Shown one piece after another: positions 7,497-17,900 of a DNA stretch of 64,000 nt. The notes under the pieces were generated by a model, which was not told the DNA's origin, did no database searches, and worked only from the letters and a program-made list of their open reading frames with translations. The first letter of the stretch is position 1. Every line of letters begins with the position of its first letter. The position numbers and the translations under genes are program-made. The DNA is from an uncultured Gemmiger sp. (lineage in GTDB: Bacteria > Bacillota > Clostridia > Oscillospirales > Ruminococcaceae). The stretch is from NCBI GenBank assembly GCA_949295035.1, contig CASFJO010000011.1, positions 1 to 64,000 on the forward strand. The letters are read 5' to 3'.

Positions 7497-8762
7497 TTAT
7501 TCATAACGCAGCGCCTCGATGGGGTCCATCTTGGCTGCCTTGCCCGCTGGGTAATAACCGAAGAACACGCCGATGAGCATGGAGAAGCCCACCGCCAGTC
7601 CGATGGCGGCAGGGCTGGACTTTGCCGCGTAGCCCAAAAGGCCCGCGCCTGCCGCGCCCAGGCCCACACCCAGGGCCACGCCCAGCGCGCCGCCCACCAG
7701 ACAGATCACCACCGCCTCGGTGATGAACTGCATCCGGATGGCAAAGCCCGGCGCGCCCAGCGCCTTGCGGGTGCCGATCTCCCGGGTGCGTTCGGTGATG
7801 CTCACCAGCATAATGTTCATCACGCCGATGCCGCCCACCAGCAGGCTGATGGCCGCGATGGCGCTGATGGCCAGTTTGACGGTGTTCAGCATGCTGGTCA
7901 TCTCCTCCAGCATGCTCTCCATGCTGGAAGCGGTAGCGGTGTAGCTCTCGTTGCGGGTATAGAAGCTGGCGAAGAAGCTCTCCACCTGCTCCAGGAAGGC
8001 GGCGGTGTCGGTGCCGGTGGAGGCCACCACGGTGAAGCTCTGGTAGCCGGTCTCACCGGTCAGCTTTTGCGCCGCTTCCATGGGCAGGTACAGCTCGGTC
8101 ACCGGGTCGGCGCCGGTCATGCTCACAAAGCCGTCGTCATCGTATTCATAAACGCCTGCCACATAGAACTTGAGCAGCTGACCGTTCACCGTCAAATCAA
8201 ATTCACGCCCCAGCACCGACGCGCCGCTTTGGCCGAACACGCTCTCGCAGAATACGTCGCTCACCACAGCGATCTGGCGCTCGCCGTCGGAATCCTTGAT
8301 AAAGCGTCCGTGCAGCAGGTTCAGGTCATTGGCCAGCGCGTATTCCTCGTTCACGCCCATGGCGTTCACCTGCGCGGTGGTGTCGCCCTGCTGCACCTGA
8401 CCGCTGCCCAGGCTCTGGTCCAGAGCGATGGCGTAGATCTGCTCCGGGTAGGCCGCGCGGAACTCCTCGATCATGGCGTCGGTGAACAGGTCCTCGCTGG
8501 TGGGGTTTGCCATACTGAACATGCGCACCGCGCCGCCGCTGGTCTCGTCGTCCTCGGTTTTCTGCTGCAAGCTCACGGTGATGTTGTTGATGCCGAAGCT
8601 CTGCAGGCTGTCGGTGATGGAGCCGGTAAGCGAGTCGCCCAGCGTAACGATGGCGATCACCGAGCCGATGCCGATGATGATGCCCAGCATGGTGAGCAGC
8701 GCCCGCAGCTTGTTGGCCCACAGGCTGCCGAAGGCCAGGCGGATGTTGTCAAACAGCTGCAC
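7497..8762 (-). CDS. ABC transporter permease, MacB/FtsX type
   Basis: Membrane subunit of a type VII (MacB-like) ABC system, 421 residues. It has an N-terminal helix (ALLTMLGIIIGIGSVIAIVTLG), a large extracellular MacB_PCD-like domain, and three C-terminal helices with the FtsX core containing VGGIGVMNIMLVSITERTREIGTRKALGA. Unlike E. coli MacB, the ATPase is a separate protein. The GTG start overlaps the ATPase gene by 14 bases. With the adaptor and ATPase it forms a mechanotransmission exporter, usually for peptides, antibiotics or lipoproteins. The substrate is unknown. Confidence 0.9.
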   Translation of the reverse strand: MQLFDNIRLAFGSLWANKLRALLTMLGIIIGIGSVIAIVTLGDSLTGSITDSLQSFGINNITVSLQQKTEDDETSGGAVRMFSMANPTSEDLFTDAMIEEFRAAYPEQIYAIALDQSLGSGQVQQGDTTAQVNAMGVNEEYALANDLNLLHGRFIKDSDGERQIAVVSDVFCESVFGQSGASVLGREFDLTVNGQLLKFYVAGVYEYDDDGFVSMTGADPVTELYLPMEAAQKLTGETGYQSFTVVASTGTDTAAFLEQVESFFASFYTRNESYTATASSMESMLEEMTSMLNTVKLAISAIAAISLLVGGIGVMNIMLVSITERTREIGTRKALGAPGFAIRMQFITEAVVICLVGGALGVALGVGLGAAGAGLLGYAAKSSPAAIGLAVGFSMLIGVFFGYYPAGKAAKMDPIEALRYE

Positions 8763-9462
8763 TGCGTCCCGCCCCCTTTCGCTCGCCCACGAACCGGCCG
8801 TCCCGCAGAGTCAGGATGCGTTCGCACTCGGCGGCCAGCTCCTGGCTGTGGGTGATGAGCACGATGGTCATGCCCCTGGCGTGCAGCTGGTGGAAAATAT
8901 CCATCACGGTGCGGCTGGTGGCGGAGTCCAGCGCGCCGGTGGGCTCGTCCGCCAGCAGCAAAGCGGGCTGGTTCACCAGCGCCCGGGCAATGGCCACCCG
9001 CTGCTTCTGACCGCCGGAAAGCTCATTGGGCTGGTGGCGGGCCCGCTCGGTCATGTTCACCATCTCCAGCAGCTCTTTGGCCCGCTGGGTACGCTGCCGG
9101 GCGGGCACCCCGGCGTAGAGCATGGGCAGCTCCACATTTTTCAGAGCGCTGGTGCGCCCGATCAGATTAAAGGTCTGGAACACAAACCCGATTTTCCGGT
9201 TGCGGATGACCGAGAGCTCCTTGTCCTTTGCGCTGGTGATGTCCACGCCGTCCAGCTTGTAGCTGCCCTCGGTGGGCCGGTCCAGCGCACCGAGGATATT
9301 CATTAAGGTGGACTTGCCGCTGCCGGACTCGCCCACGACGGCCACGAATTCGCCGGGATATACCTGCAGGTCGATGCCGTGCAGGATCTCCAGCTCGTTG
9401 GGCTTGCCGATGTAATACCGTTTCACAATGCCCTGCATGTCAATGATCGGCTGCATCTGCAT
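8749..9462 (-). CDS. ABC transporter ATP-binding protein, MacB/LolD type
   Basis: Cytoplasmic ATPase of 237 residues pairing with the FtsX-type permease. Walker A GESGSGKS is at residues 44-51, the signature LSGGQKQRVAIARAL and Walker B LLLADEPTGALDS follow, and the H-loop His lies in VLITHS. The ATG at 9462 overlaps the adaptor stop (TGATG). A second ATG at 9456 has better spacing (9 bases) from GGAGG and could be the true start. Middle gene of the three-gene exporter operon. Confidence 0.92.
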   Translation of the reverse strand: MQMQPIIDMQGIVKRYYIGKPNELEILHGIDLQVYPGEFVAVVGESGSGKSTLMNILGALDRPTEGSYKLDGVDITSAKDKELSVIRNRKIGFVFQTFNLIGRTSALKNVELPMLYAGVPARQRTQRAKELLEMVNMTERARHQPNELSGGQKQRVAIARALVNQPALLLADEPTGALDSATSRTVMDIFHQLHARGMTIVLITHSQELAAECERILTLRDGRFVGERKGAGRSAAV

Positions 9463-11249
9463 CAGCCTCCCATCGCCGGGCCGCCGGCCATGCCGCCCCG
9501 GCCGCCGCCACCGCCATCCGCGGGGGCCGCAATGACCACCGAGCCCTGCATGCCGCCCTCTTCAGCGGGGGCCATGCCGCTCATCTCGCCGGGCATCATG
9601 GTGCCCATGTCCAGCTCCTCGGTGGCTTCGTCCGTGTCGGCCGAGGCGCGCACCACCAGACCCTCTTCCAGCTCTGCGCCGCTGATCTGGGCATAGTAGT
9701 CGTTTTCCTCGCCCACAGTCACGGCCATCTCCTCAAACACAGGCTCGCCGTTCTCCTCGCCGGTCTGCACATAGATCACGCTCTCGCCCGCCTCGTTTTC
9801 GCCGATGGCGTCCAGCGGAACGGTGAACACGTCCTCGGTGGTGGAGAGGATGATCTCCACCTTGGCGTTGGTGCCGATCAGCAGGCCGCTGTCCGCGTCA
9901 TCCACGGTCACCTCCGCCGCAAAGCTGCTGGAGGAGGAACCGCCGCCGGTGGCAGTGGGCGAGATCTGGCTCAGGGTGCCGTTCACCTCTTTGTCGGTCA
10001 CGTCGCTGGTGATGCGGGCGGTCATGCCCACCTTCACGCTCTCAATATCGTATTCCGGAATGGTGATGGCCACCTTCAGGGATTCAGTGTTCTGAATGGT
10101 GGCGGCCGCACCCTCGATCATGCTGCCCACAGTGGCGTTCACCGCAGTCACCTTGCCGCTGGTCTCGGCGGTCAGCGTGCACTGCTCCAGCTGCTCCTGC
10201 AGGTCGGCCAGCTCGTCGCTCTCGCCGGATTTATTGTAGCTCTCCAGCGCATCGTCGCAGGTCTCCTGGGCGGTCTCCTGGTTCTTCACCGCCTGGTCAT
10301 AGGCGGTCTGGGCCTGCTCGTAGGCAGCCTGTGCCTGCTGGTAGGCGGTTTGCAGGCCGGTCAGGCCCACCGTGTTCTGGGCATCGCTCAGCGCCTTCTG
10401 CTTTTCCTGTGCCTGGAGGGAGGTCTGGTCGTAGCTCTCCTGGGCCTTGGTCTGGGCCTCGTTTGCCGCATCCAGCTGGGCCTGGGCATTGTCCATGGCG
10501 GTCTGCAGCCCGGCCAGCTTTTCCGCGTCGCCCTCGGCGGGCTCATAGTCCGCCGCCAGCTGACGGTCGCTCTCGGTCTTCCAGGCGCCGTAGGCGTCGT
10601 TGTAGGCGGTCTGCTTTTGGGCCGTAACCGCCATGGCATCGTTCAGGGCGCTCAAAGCGTTCTCCTGCCGGGCGGCGGCATCGTCCGCCTCGGTCTGGAA
10701 GGAGCTCACCTTGCTGCAAGCGCTGTCGTAGGCGGACCAGGCGTCGTCCTTGGCGCTCTGGGCTTCATCCATATCAGTCTTGGCCTCGCTGGTCTTGGTC
10801 TGCGCTTCGGCCAGGCTCTCCTGCGCCTTCTGGTAGGTCTTTTCCGCCTGGGCCATGCTGTCCGCCAGGGCTTCCTTGGCCTTCTCAATGCTCTTTTCCA
10901 GGCTCTCGGTGTCCAGGGTGCAGATCACATCCCCTGCCTCGACCATATCGCCCACCTGTACATTCACCGTCTTCACGGTGTACTTCAGGTCGGTGGTCAC
11001 ATTGGACACATCACTGCTCTCCACGGTGCCGCTGGCGCTGATGGAGTCGTCCAGGTTGCCCTTCTGCAGGGTCACGGTGCGCACATAGCTGCCCCCCTGC
11101 GCCGCCGCGGGCAGCGCGGGCCGCCGCATGCGGAAATACCACAGCCCGGCCACCGCAACCGCCAGGATCAATACTGCCGCAATCAGGGCCTTTTTGTGCC
11201 GTCCGAGGCTTCCGCCCACCCGGCCAAGAGCCGTTTTCACCTTACTCAT
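9462..11249 (-). CDS. Efflux adaptor (MacA/HlyD-like) with an extended coiled coil
   Basis: Membrane-anchored adaptor of 595 residues. One N-terminal helix (ALIAAVLILAVAVAGLWYF) is followed by a lipoyl/biotinyl half (DDSISASGTVESSDVSN), a very long Ala/Gln-rich coiled coil (about residues 115-350), then the second lipoyl half and beta-barrel domains (VTAVNATVGSMIEG, SVKVGMTARITSDVT). The C-terminus is a Gly/Met-rich tail. The hairpin is longer than in E. coli MacA, as expected if it spans the thick Gram-positive wall. The ATG at 11249 is preferred to the preceding TTG. First gene of the exporter operon. Confidence 0.9.
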   Translation of the reverse strand: MSKVKTALGRVGGSLGRHKKALIAAVLILAVAVAGLWYFRMRRPALPAAAQGGSYVRTVTLQKGNLDDSISASGTVESSDVSNVTTDLKYTVKTVNVQVGDMVEAGDVICTLDTESLEKSIEKAKEALADSMAQAEKTYQKAQESLAEAQTKTSEAKTDMDEAQSAKDDAWSAYDSACSKVSSFQTEADDAAARQENALSALNDAMAVTAQKQTAYNDAYGAWKTESDRQLAADYEPAEGDAEKLAGLQTAMDNAQAQLDAANEAQTKAQESYDQTSLQAQEKQKALSDAQNTVGLTGLQTAYQQAQAAYEQAQTAYDQAVKNQETAQETCDDALESYNKSGESDELADLQEQLEQCTLTAETSGKVTAVNATVGSMIEGAAATIQNTESLKVAITIPEYDIESVKVGMTARITSDVTDKEVNGTLSQISPTATGGGSSSSSFAAEVTVDDADSGLLIGTNAKVEIILSTTEDVFTVPLDAIGENEAGESVIYVQTGEENGEPVFEEMAVTVGEENDYYAQISGAELEEGLVVRASADTDEATEELDMGTMMPGEMSGMAPAEEGGMQGSVVIAAPADGGGGGRGGMAGGPAMGG

Positions 11250-11352
11250 CAATCACGATTCCCCCTTATGGATCATTCAAACTTTCCCCATTCGGGGAAA
11301 AGCCGAATTTATTTTAGCCGCCGTTTGTGAAAAGGCTCCGTGCAAAGGGTGA

Positions 11353-11390
11353 AAGATATGTGAGGGGAAACCTTTACGCAACCTTTATGG
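11353..11390 (-). promoter_or_regulatory. Exporter operon promoter with 11-bp direct repeats
   Basis: On the minus strand TTGCGT (11376-11381) and TATCTT (11353-11358) are 17 bases apart. Covering the weak -35 are two direct repeats with a period of 11 bases, AACCTTTACGC (11369-11379) and AACCTTTATGG (11380-11390) on the plus strand. Tandem 11-bp repeats at a poor -35 are typical OmpR-family activator sites. No response regulator is encoded in the window. Confidence 0.45.
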
Positions 11391-11533
11391 GCTGTAAACC
11401 TATTGTAAATTCCGGGGGATCGGGCCGGTTTTGGTCTTTTCTTTTTCCCATCGGCTTCGTATAATAAAGCCACATTTCCCTTGCCGCGGCTCCCCCTGCC
11501 GTGTTTTCATCCCTGTAAACGGAGGACTCCCCC

Positions 11534-14500
11534 ATGATCAAACGCTGTATCGCCGCCCTGCTCACTCTGGTGCTTTGTCTTGCGCCCACCGGCGCCCTTC
11601 TTCTGCCCACCCGGGCGGAAGACCGGCAGCCCCGGGACTTTGCCAACCTGGTGCTGTTCGCCTATTTCCGCGACGAGCCGGACAAGGACTACTTCAACGC
11701 CCCCTCGGCCCAGCCGGGCAAGAGCCGGGCGCAGGCGCTGATGGAGCTTTACGACGGCAAACAGGGCCGCTCCTTCCGGCAGTACATGAACACCATCTCC
11801 GGCGGCCAGTTCCGGGTGCACAACCTCTTCCCCCAGTGGGACGGCAAGACCCTGACCGCCTGTGAGCTGCCCTTCACCCGCCAGCAGGCCCAGAGCAGCA
11901 GCATGGATTCCTCGATTCTCACCGAGCTGGTGCGCCAGCTGCCCGAGCTGCAGGGCCAGACCCTGGATTACGACGGCGACGGCTGCATCGACAACCTGAG
12001 CGTGGTGCTCTTGGGCAAGGCGGACAACGCCACCGGCTCGCCGCCCTCGCTGTATCCCCATCAGAACACCCTCCCCGCGGGCCTGCGCTACAGCGGCAAG
12101 GAGGTGGCGGACTACAACATGCTGAACACCGACCGGCTGCTGGACTCCGCCCAGGCGGACGGCTCCGGGCTGATCTGCCACGAATTTCTGCACACGCTGG
12201 GCTATCCGGACCTGTACGCCCGGAACGGTTCGGTTCCGGTGGGCACCTGGGACATCATGGCCTTCTCTTCCCGGTATCCGAGCTGGCCGCTGGCCTATCT
12301 GCGGTCTCATTTCACCGGCTGGTGCCAGCTGCCCAAGCTGACTGCTTCGGCCCAGAGCATTTCCGTCAGCGCCCCCGGCGAAGCGGGCAATCAGGCCTAT
12401 GTGATCCGCTCAAAGCGCAATCCCTATGAGGTCTTTGTGGTGGAGATGCGCCGCCAGAACGCCCAGCAGAGCGAGGACACCCTGGATGCACGCATCGGCG
12501 GCTCCGGTCTCATCGTCTACCGGGTGGACACCACGGTGGACAGCCTGAGCAACTATTTCGGCTCCACCGGCGTGTATGTGTTCCGCCCCCAGCCGGGCCA
12601 AAGCGGCTACGTGGAGGGCAGCGAGCGGGCCACCGTGGGCAACGCCTTCCTCTCCGCCGAGAGCGGGCGCACCTCCATTGGCAGCGCGGACCCGAACGCC
12701 GGGCTGGCCCAGGGCGCGCTCACCTTCTCGGACGGCACCAACTCCGGCATCGTGATCTCGGATGTCTCCTCTGCCCAAAGCGGAACCATGACCTTCTCGG
12801 TCACCATCCCCGAGGCGGACCCTCAGATTCTCTGGCAGGACGCCCAGTTCCCCGCCCATACCGGCGCGGCGCTGGCCCAGGGGCCGATCCGGGGCCAGAT
12901 CATGGCCGCCGGATATGACCTGCCCTACACCGGCGACCAGCTGCAGCTTTATGCCTTTGCGGACCCGGACTGGGCCCCGGTGACCGGGGAGCTCCTCACC
13001 CAGGCAGGCGGCTTTGACCGGGTGACTCTGACCAGCCTGCGCGATGCTCCGGTGGTGGCCTGGCGCGCCAGCGACGGCGCGCTGTACCTCTCCATGCTGG
13101 CGGACGGCGCCTGGAAGTCTCTGGGCAGCCTGCCGGACGTGGATGACTATGCCCTCACCGCCCAGGGCGGAACCCTGCATCTTGCCTATGTGACCGGCGG
13201 CTACGCCCAGGCGGGCTATGCCACCATCACCAGCAGCGGTCTCAGCCGACAGGGCTTCTGCGCATCCGGCCGGATGTTCGGCAACCCGAAGGCCGCAGTG
13301 ACCGGGCAGGGCCAGGTGTATCTGGCCTTCCGGGATGTGACCAACAACGACGATCTTCTGGTCTATCAGGTCCAGGACGGCGGCTTTTCCCGGCTGCCGA
13401 GCCCGGGCAGCGCCTCCTCCTATGACCTGGCCGCCGGCAGCGGCGGACTTTTGGCCGCTCTGGGCGGCGACGCCCCGGTGATAAAGCAGCTGGACGGCGA
13501 TTCCTGGAAAGAGCTGGCCCGGCTGGACAAGGTGGCCCATGAACCCCGCTTGGCCTTTGGCGCAGACACAGCCTTCCTGCTGGCCGCTCCAAACGGCGCT
13601 TCCGCCAAGGACCTGCGGGTCTACCAACTGAAGGACGGCGCTCTCACCCCGGTGGGCAACCGGGTGGACAAGGGCGGCGACAGCGCCAGCCTGACGGTGT
13701 TCGGCGACCGGCTGTTCACCGCCTACCGGATGGACGGCAAGGCCATGGTACGGTTCAACGGTCCCGACTCAGCCGATGCGCTGCTGTCCCTGTCGGTAAC
13801 ACCGCCCGCTCTCACCTCCTACCGCCTGGGGGACTCGGTCTCCACGCAGGGACTGCGGGTGTTTGCCAACTACCCCTCCGGCCCCAAAGAGCTGGCCGCC
13901 GGAGAATACACTCTGACCGGCTTTGACGCCAGCCAGCCCGGGACCCGGCAGGCCACCGTGACCTACCAGGGCATGAGCGCCAGCTTCTCCTTCACGGTCT
14001 TCGAGGCTGCGGCCCCCACCGCACAGCCCACGGCCGAACCGACAGCGGTTCCCACCGCGGAACCCACGGCGGTTCCCACCGCGGAACCCACGGCCGTTCC
14101 CACCGCGGAGCCCACTGCTGTTCCCACGGCGAAGCCCACCGCCGTTCCCACGGCGAAGCCTACCGCTGTTCCCACGGCGAAGCCTACCGCTGTTCCCACG
14201 GCGAAGCCTACCGCTGTTCCCACGGCGAAGCCTACCGCTGTTCCCTCGGCGAAGCCTACCGCTGTTCCCACCGCGAAGCCTACCGCTATTCCCACGGCGA
14301 AGCCTACCGCCGTTCCTTCGGCGAAGCCTACCGCTGTTCCCGCAGCGCAGCCCACTGCGGCTCCTGCGGTACAGCCCACTGCGGCTCCTGCCGGTCCGAC
14401 TTCCGCACCGGCCACTCCCGCGCCTGCGGCCACAATTCCCCCCAGCACTGCGGTGATCCGCCCGGCGCGGCCCACCGCACAGCCCACGGCAGCTCCCTCC

Positions 14501-14707
14501 GCCTCTCCCTCGGCGGCACCCACGGCCGTTCCCACAGCGCGGCCCACGGAGCAGCCCTCCCCCACGCCAACCCCGTCCAATGACTCCTCCGCCGATTTCT
14601 CCTCCGGCGGTGTGCGCCGCCCCAAGGCCGCCCTCGTGCTGGCCGGTGCGGCCGGAGCATGCGCCTGCGGCGCAATTGGACTGTGGTTCTTCTTCAAGCG
14701 CCGCTGA
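11534..14707 (+). CDS. Surface-anchored M6 family metalloprotease with PT-repeat stalk
   Basis: Secreted zinc protease of 1057 residues. A signal peptide (residues 1 to about 28) is followed by an M6 (immune inhibitor A-like) catalytic domain with HEFLH at 216-220 and the following GYPDLY/GTWDIMA segment. A beta-propeller-like region with repeated short strands covers about 430-750, and a bacterial Ig-like segment lies near 760-825. A Pro-Thr-Ala repeat stalk spans about 830-1015, and a C-terminal helix with an Arg-rich end (ALVLAGAAGACACGAIGLWFFFKRR) follows. There is no LPxTG motif, so anchoring is by the helix. AACGGAGGA precedes the ATG. It probably cleaves host or dietary proteins at the surface; the target is unknown. 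Confidence 0.9.
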   Translation: MIKRCIAALLTLVLCLAPTGALLLPTRAEDRQPRDFANLVLFAYFRDEPDKDYFNAPSAQPGKSRAQALMELYDGKQGRSFRQYMNTISGGQFRVHNLFPQWDGKTLTACELPFTRQQAQSSSMDSSILTELVRQLPELQGQTLDYDGDGCIDNLSVVLLGKADNATGSPPSLYPHQNTLPAGLRYSGKEVADYNMLNTDRLLDSAQADGSGLICHEFLHTLGYPDLYARNGSVPVGTWDIMAFSSRYPSWPLAYLRSHFTGWCQLPKLTASAQSISVSAPGEAGNQAYVIRSKRNPYEVFVVEMRRQNAQQSEDTLDARIGGSGLIVYRVDTTVDSLSNYFGSTGVYVFRPQPGQSGYVEGSERATVGNAFLSAESGRTSIGSADPNAGLAQGALTFSDGTNSGIVISDVSSAQSGTMTFSVTIPEADPQILWQDAQFPAHTGAALAQGPIRGQIMAAGYDLPYTGDQLQLYAFADPDWAPVTGELLTQAGGFDRVTLTSLRDAPVVAWRASDGALYLSMLADGAWKSLGSLPDVDDYALTAQGGTLHLAYVTGGYAQAGYATITSSGLSRQGFCASGRMFGNPKAAVTGQGQVYLAFRDVTNNDDLLVYQVQDGGFSRLPSPGSASSYDLAAGSGGLLAALGGDAPVIKQLDGDSWKELARLDKVAHEPRLAFGADTAFLLAAPNGASAKDLRVYQLKDGALTPVGNRVDKGGDSASLTVFGDRLFTAYRMDGKAMVRFNGPDSADALLSLSVTPPALTSYRLGDSVSTQGLRVFANYPSGPKELAAGEYTLTGFDASQPGTRQATVTYQGMSASFSFTVFEAAAPTAQPTAEPTAVPTAEPTAVPTAEPTAVPTAEPTAVPTAKPTAVPTAKPTAVPTAKPTAVPTAKPTAVPTAKPTAVPSAKPTAVPTAKPTAIPTAKPTAVPSAKPTAVPAAQPTAAPAVQPTAAPAGPTSAPATPAPAATIPPSTAVIRPARPTAQPTAAPSASPSAAPTAVPTARPTEQPSPTPTPSNDSSADFSSGGVRRPKAALVLAGAAGACACGAIGLWFFFKRR
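14020..14380 (+). repeat. Coding minisatellite: about 24-bp repeats (PTAVPTAK units)
   Basis: Tandem units alternating PTAxPTAy, with x mostly V and y changing from E to K along the array, encode the stalk of the M6 protease. Several neighbouring units are nearly identical at DNA level, especially between about 14155 and 14260. Copy number is therefore likely to vary between strains without frameshift, because the unit is 24 bases. Confidence 0.9.
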
Positions 14708-14772
14708 TCTCCTCCCCACCCGGGGCTTTTCTCCCCCTGCCCCGGGAAACGATCCCCGGCGCGCAAAGCCTG

Positions 14773-14816
14773 AAAGAGGCGGGGCAGTCCGAAACGGACC
14801 TGCACCCGCCTCTTTT
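14773..14816 (+). terminator. Terminator of the M6 protease gene
   Basis: An 11-bp stem (14773-14783 with 14805-14815) contains an inner GTCCG/CGGAC stem and is followed by only four T, so it is likely weak. Confidence 0.6.
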
Positions 14817-14863
14817 GGCAGGCAGGCGGCGCAAAATGCACCGCATTTTCTTTTCTTTCCCGT

Positions 14864-14893
14864 CCCGGCTGGTACACAGCCGGGCATTTTTTT
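14864..14893 (+). terminator. Second terminator before the c-di-GMP operon
   Basis: Stem CCCGGCTG/CAGCCGGG (14864-14871 with 14877-14884) is followed by seven T (14887-14893), so it insulates the downstream operon. Confidence 0.8.
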
Positions 14894-14894
14894 G

Positions 14895-14903
14895 TGATAT
14901 AAT
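14895..14903 (+). promoter_or_regulatory. Extended -10 promoter of the c-di-GMP operon
   Basis: TGATATAAT (14895-14903) is a perfect extended -10 with no recognisable -35, immediately after the terminator and about 60 bases before the ATG. Confidence 0.6.
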
Positions 14904-14964
14904 CAAAAAGACAGGGATCGGGCGGCAGGGCCGCCGGAAGCACAGAGGGGAGAACCGATGCATT

Positions 14965-17900
14965 ATGATGGAGCATCTGCAACGCTTTTTTGAGGAGATG
15001 GACGAGTTCGTCTACATCTCGGATACCCAAACGCACCAGCTGGTCTACATGAACCGCAGAATGCGGGAATCGCTGGGCTACCAGCGCCCGGAGGACTACA
15101 CGGGCAAGCTCTGCTACGAAGTGCTGCAGGGCAGCGCGCACCCCTGCGCGTTCTGCAACAACCAGCAGCTGAAGGAGGGGCAGTTTCTTTCCTGGGTCCA
15201 CAAAAACCCGGTCTTCAACAAGCGCTATCTGGTCAAGGACAGTCTGCTCACCGACCAGGGCCACAGCTACCGGATCGAAGTGGCCGTGGATGTGGACGCC
15301 GAGGTCGTGTGCAACACACCTTATTACTACGCCCGCAGCGAGACCATTCTGAACGAGTGCATGCGGCAGATGTTTTCCACCACCCATCCGAACGATGCGC
15401 TGGAGCTGCTGCTGAGCTATCTGGGCCGGACCTTCCAGTGCGACCGGGCCTATGTGTTCGAGATCGACTCCGACGAGCGGGTGGACAACACCTACGAATG
15501 GTGCCGGGAAGGAGTCGAGCCCCAGAAGGACATCCTGCAAAAGGTGCCGCTGTCCAGCATTGACTGGTGGATGCAGGTATTCTCCCGGGACGAGGTGATC
15601 CTGATCCGGGACCTGGAGGACATCCGCGCCCAGTACCCCATGGTCTACGCCATGCTCAAGCCCCAGAACGTGAACACTTTGGCGGCGGGCCCGGTGAGCA
15701 GCGAGGGCAAGGTGACCGGTTTCCTTGGGGTGGACAATCCCAACCGGGAAATGATGGGCATGCTCGCGCCCATCATCAACGTGGTGGGCCGCTTTGTGGC
15801 CTCGCTGCTCAGCCGCCGGGACCTGCGGCGTCGTCTGCATGCCCTGAGCTACCATGACCCGCTCACCAACCTTTACAACCGCAACGCCATGAACGCCATG
15901 TTCGAGCAGGGCGCCCGGCTGGGCAGCCTGAAGCAGCTGGGCGTGGTCTACTGCGACATCACCAGCCTCAAGCAGACCAACGACTCCATGGGGCACGACG
16001 CGGGCGACCGGCTGATCCGTCACTGCGTAAGTCTTTTGCAGGAGACCCTGCAAACGCCCTGGATCTACCGCTCCGGCGGCGACGAGTTTGTGGCCCTGTT
16101 CGGGGATTTTTCCCGGGAGCGTTTTGAGGAGAACGTGCAGGCGCTGCGCCATCGCATCCAGCAGGACCAGCATCACATGGCGGTGGGCTATGCCTGGTCC
16201 GATCAGCCCCCCTTCGATCTGGACGACCTGATCTGCCGGGCCGACCAGGTCATGTATCAGGACAAGCGGGATTACTACCGCATCAACGGTTCCATCCCCG
16301 GCATCGACCGGCGCAAAAGCGACCGCCGGCAGGAGAGCGCCGTGCAGGATAAGGGCAGCCTGTTCTACCACTTCCTGGCCTCCACCTACCATGACATGGA
16401 GTTTCTGTTCCAGTCCATCTCCCAGCAGAACACGGTGGGCTACTTCTATTTCGGCGACATGGCCAAGGACCTTTTCTATATTTCCGACAACATGCGGGAC
16501 GAATTCGGCTTCCGCAGCAATGTGGTGCCGGGTCTTTTGAAGGAATGGGCCAAGCGCATCCCCTCGCCCCAGTACCGGGACATGTACCGCCGCCAGATCC
16601 AGACCATGCTGCTGGAAAAGCGCACGGTGCACGATCTGCGCTACCAGATCCGCAACGCCGCGGGCAAGACCATCTGGATTCGCTGCTTCGGCCTTTTAAA
16701 ATGGAACGAGGACAAGACCCAGCCTTTGTTTTTCGCCGGCCGCGTCACCCATCAGGACGACGACTTCGTGGTGGACCCGGTGACCAACTTTCCACGGGCC
16801 ACCGCCATGTTCAGCCGGGTGGAGCAGCTGCGCCAGGCCGGGCGGCAATGCCTTGCCATCGGCTTCAGCTTGAACAGCATCACCGAGCTGAACAACGCCC
16901 GCGGCCGCACCTCCAGCGACCATCTGGTGAGCAACATCGCCGATGAGCTGATGAAAAATCTGATGGACAAGATGTCCTTCTACCGGCTGGAGGGCATGCG
17001 GTACATGGCTCTGGTGGACCCGGCCTGTGCCGAGAGCCGGGAGGAGCTGGTGCACCAGATCCGCGAGATCGTGGAGAACGGCTACAAGAGCGTGGGGCTT
17101 TCGGTGCACCACCCCTGCTCCTTCGCGCTGATGGAATGCCCCAAGGCCCGGCTGACCCCCTCGGATTTCGTGGAGAACATGGTCTCGCTCATCAAGGTGG
17201 CCAAGCAGGATTCCAAACAGCTGTTCGTGGTGGATTCCCAGGAAAACAGCGAAAAGATTCGGAACATGTCCAACATTGCCCTGGCTCTGAGCCGCGACGT
17301 GCTGCGGAGCATGGAGAATTTCCGCATCGTGATCCAGCCGGTGGTCTCGGTCCAGACCGGCCAGGTGGTGGGCGGCGAGGTTTTGCTGCGCTGGACCTTC
17401 CAGGGGCAGGACATTTCCCCCGCCGTCTTCATCCCGCTGCTGGAAAAGGGGAACCTGATCCAGCTGGCGGGCCGGTGGGTCTTTGAGCAGGCCGCCTGCA
17501 ACTGCATGCGCCTTGCGGCCTGTATGCCGGAATTCTACCTCACCTTCAACATGAGCCTGCAGCAGCTGTCCGACGATCAGTTCACCGACTTCATGCGCGC
17601 CACTCTGGAAAAATACCGGGTGAGCGGCAGCAATCTGGTGGCGGAGATGACCGAGAGCTCCATGGACGAGCGTCCCGAGCAGCTGATGCGCTTTGTGGAT
17701 GCCTGCCGCGAGCTGGACATCGGCATCGCGCTGGACGATTTCGGCAGCGGGTATTCCTCGCTGCGCATGCTGCTGCAATATCCCTCCAGCATCATCAAGC
17801 TGGACCGTTCGCTGCTGCTGGAGATGGTCGCCTCGGAGGACAAGATGAACTTCATTTCCAGCATCGTGTACGCCTGCCACCGGTTCGGCAAAAAGGTGTG

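Noticed and set aside
14020..14380. Regular repeats that could look like a CRISPR array
   Set aside because: Units are contiguous 24-base coding repeats without spacers and stay in frame with the M6 protease; no cas genes are nearby.
13963..16632. 889-codon minus-strand frame rich in Val-Gly-Ala-Phe repeats
   Set aside because: The repeat is the reverse complement of the Pro-Thr stalk, and the rest is antisense to the PAS/GAF/GGDEF gene.
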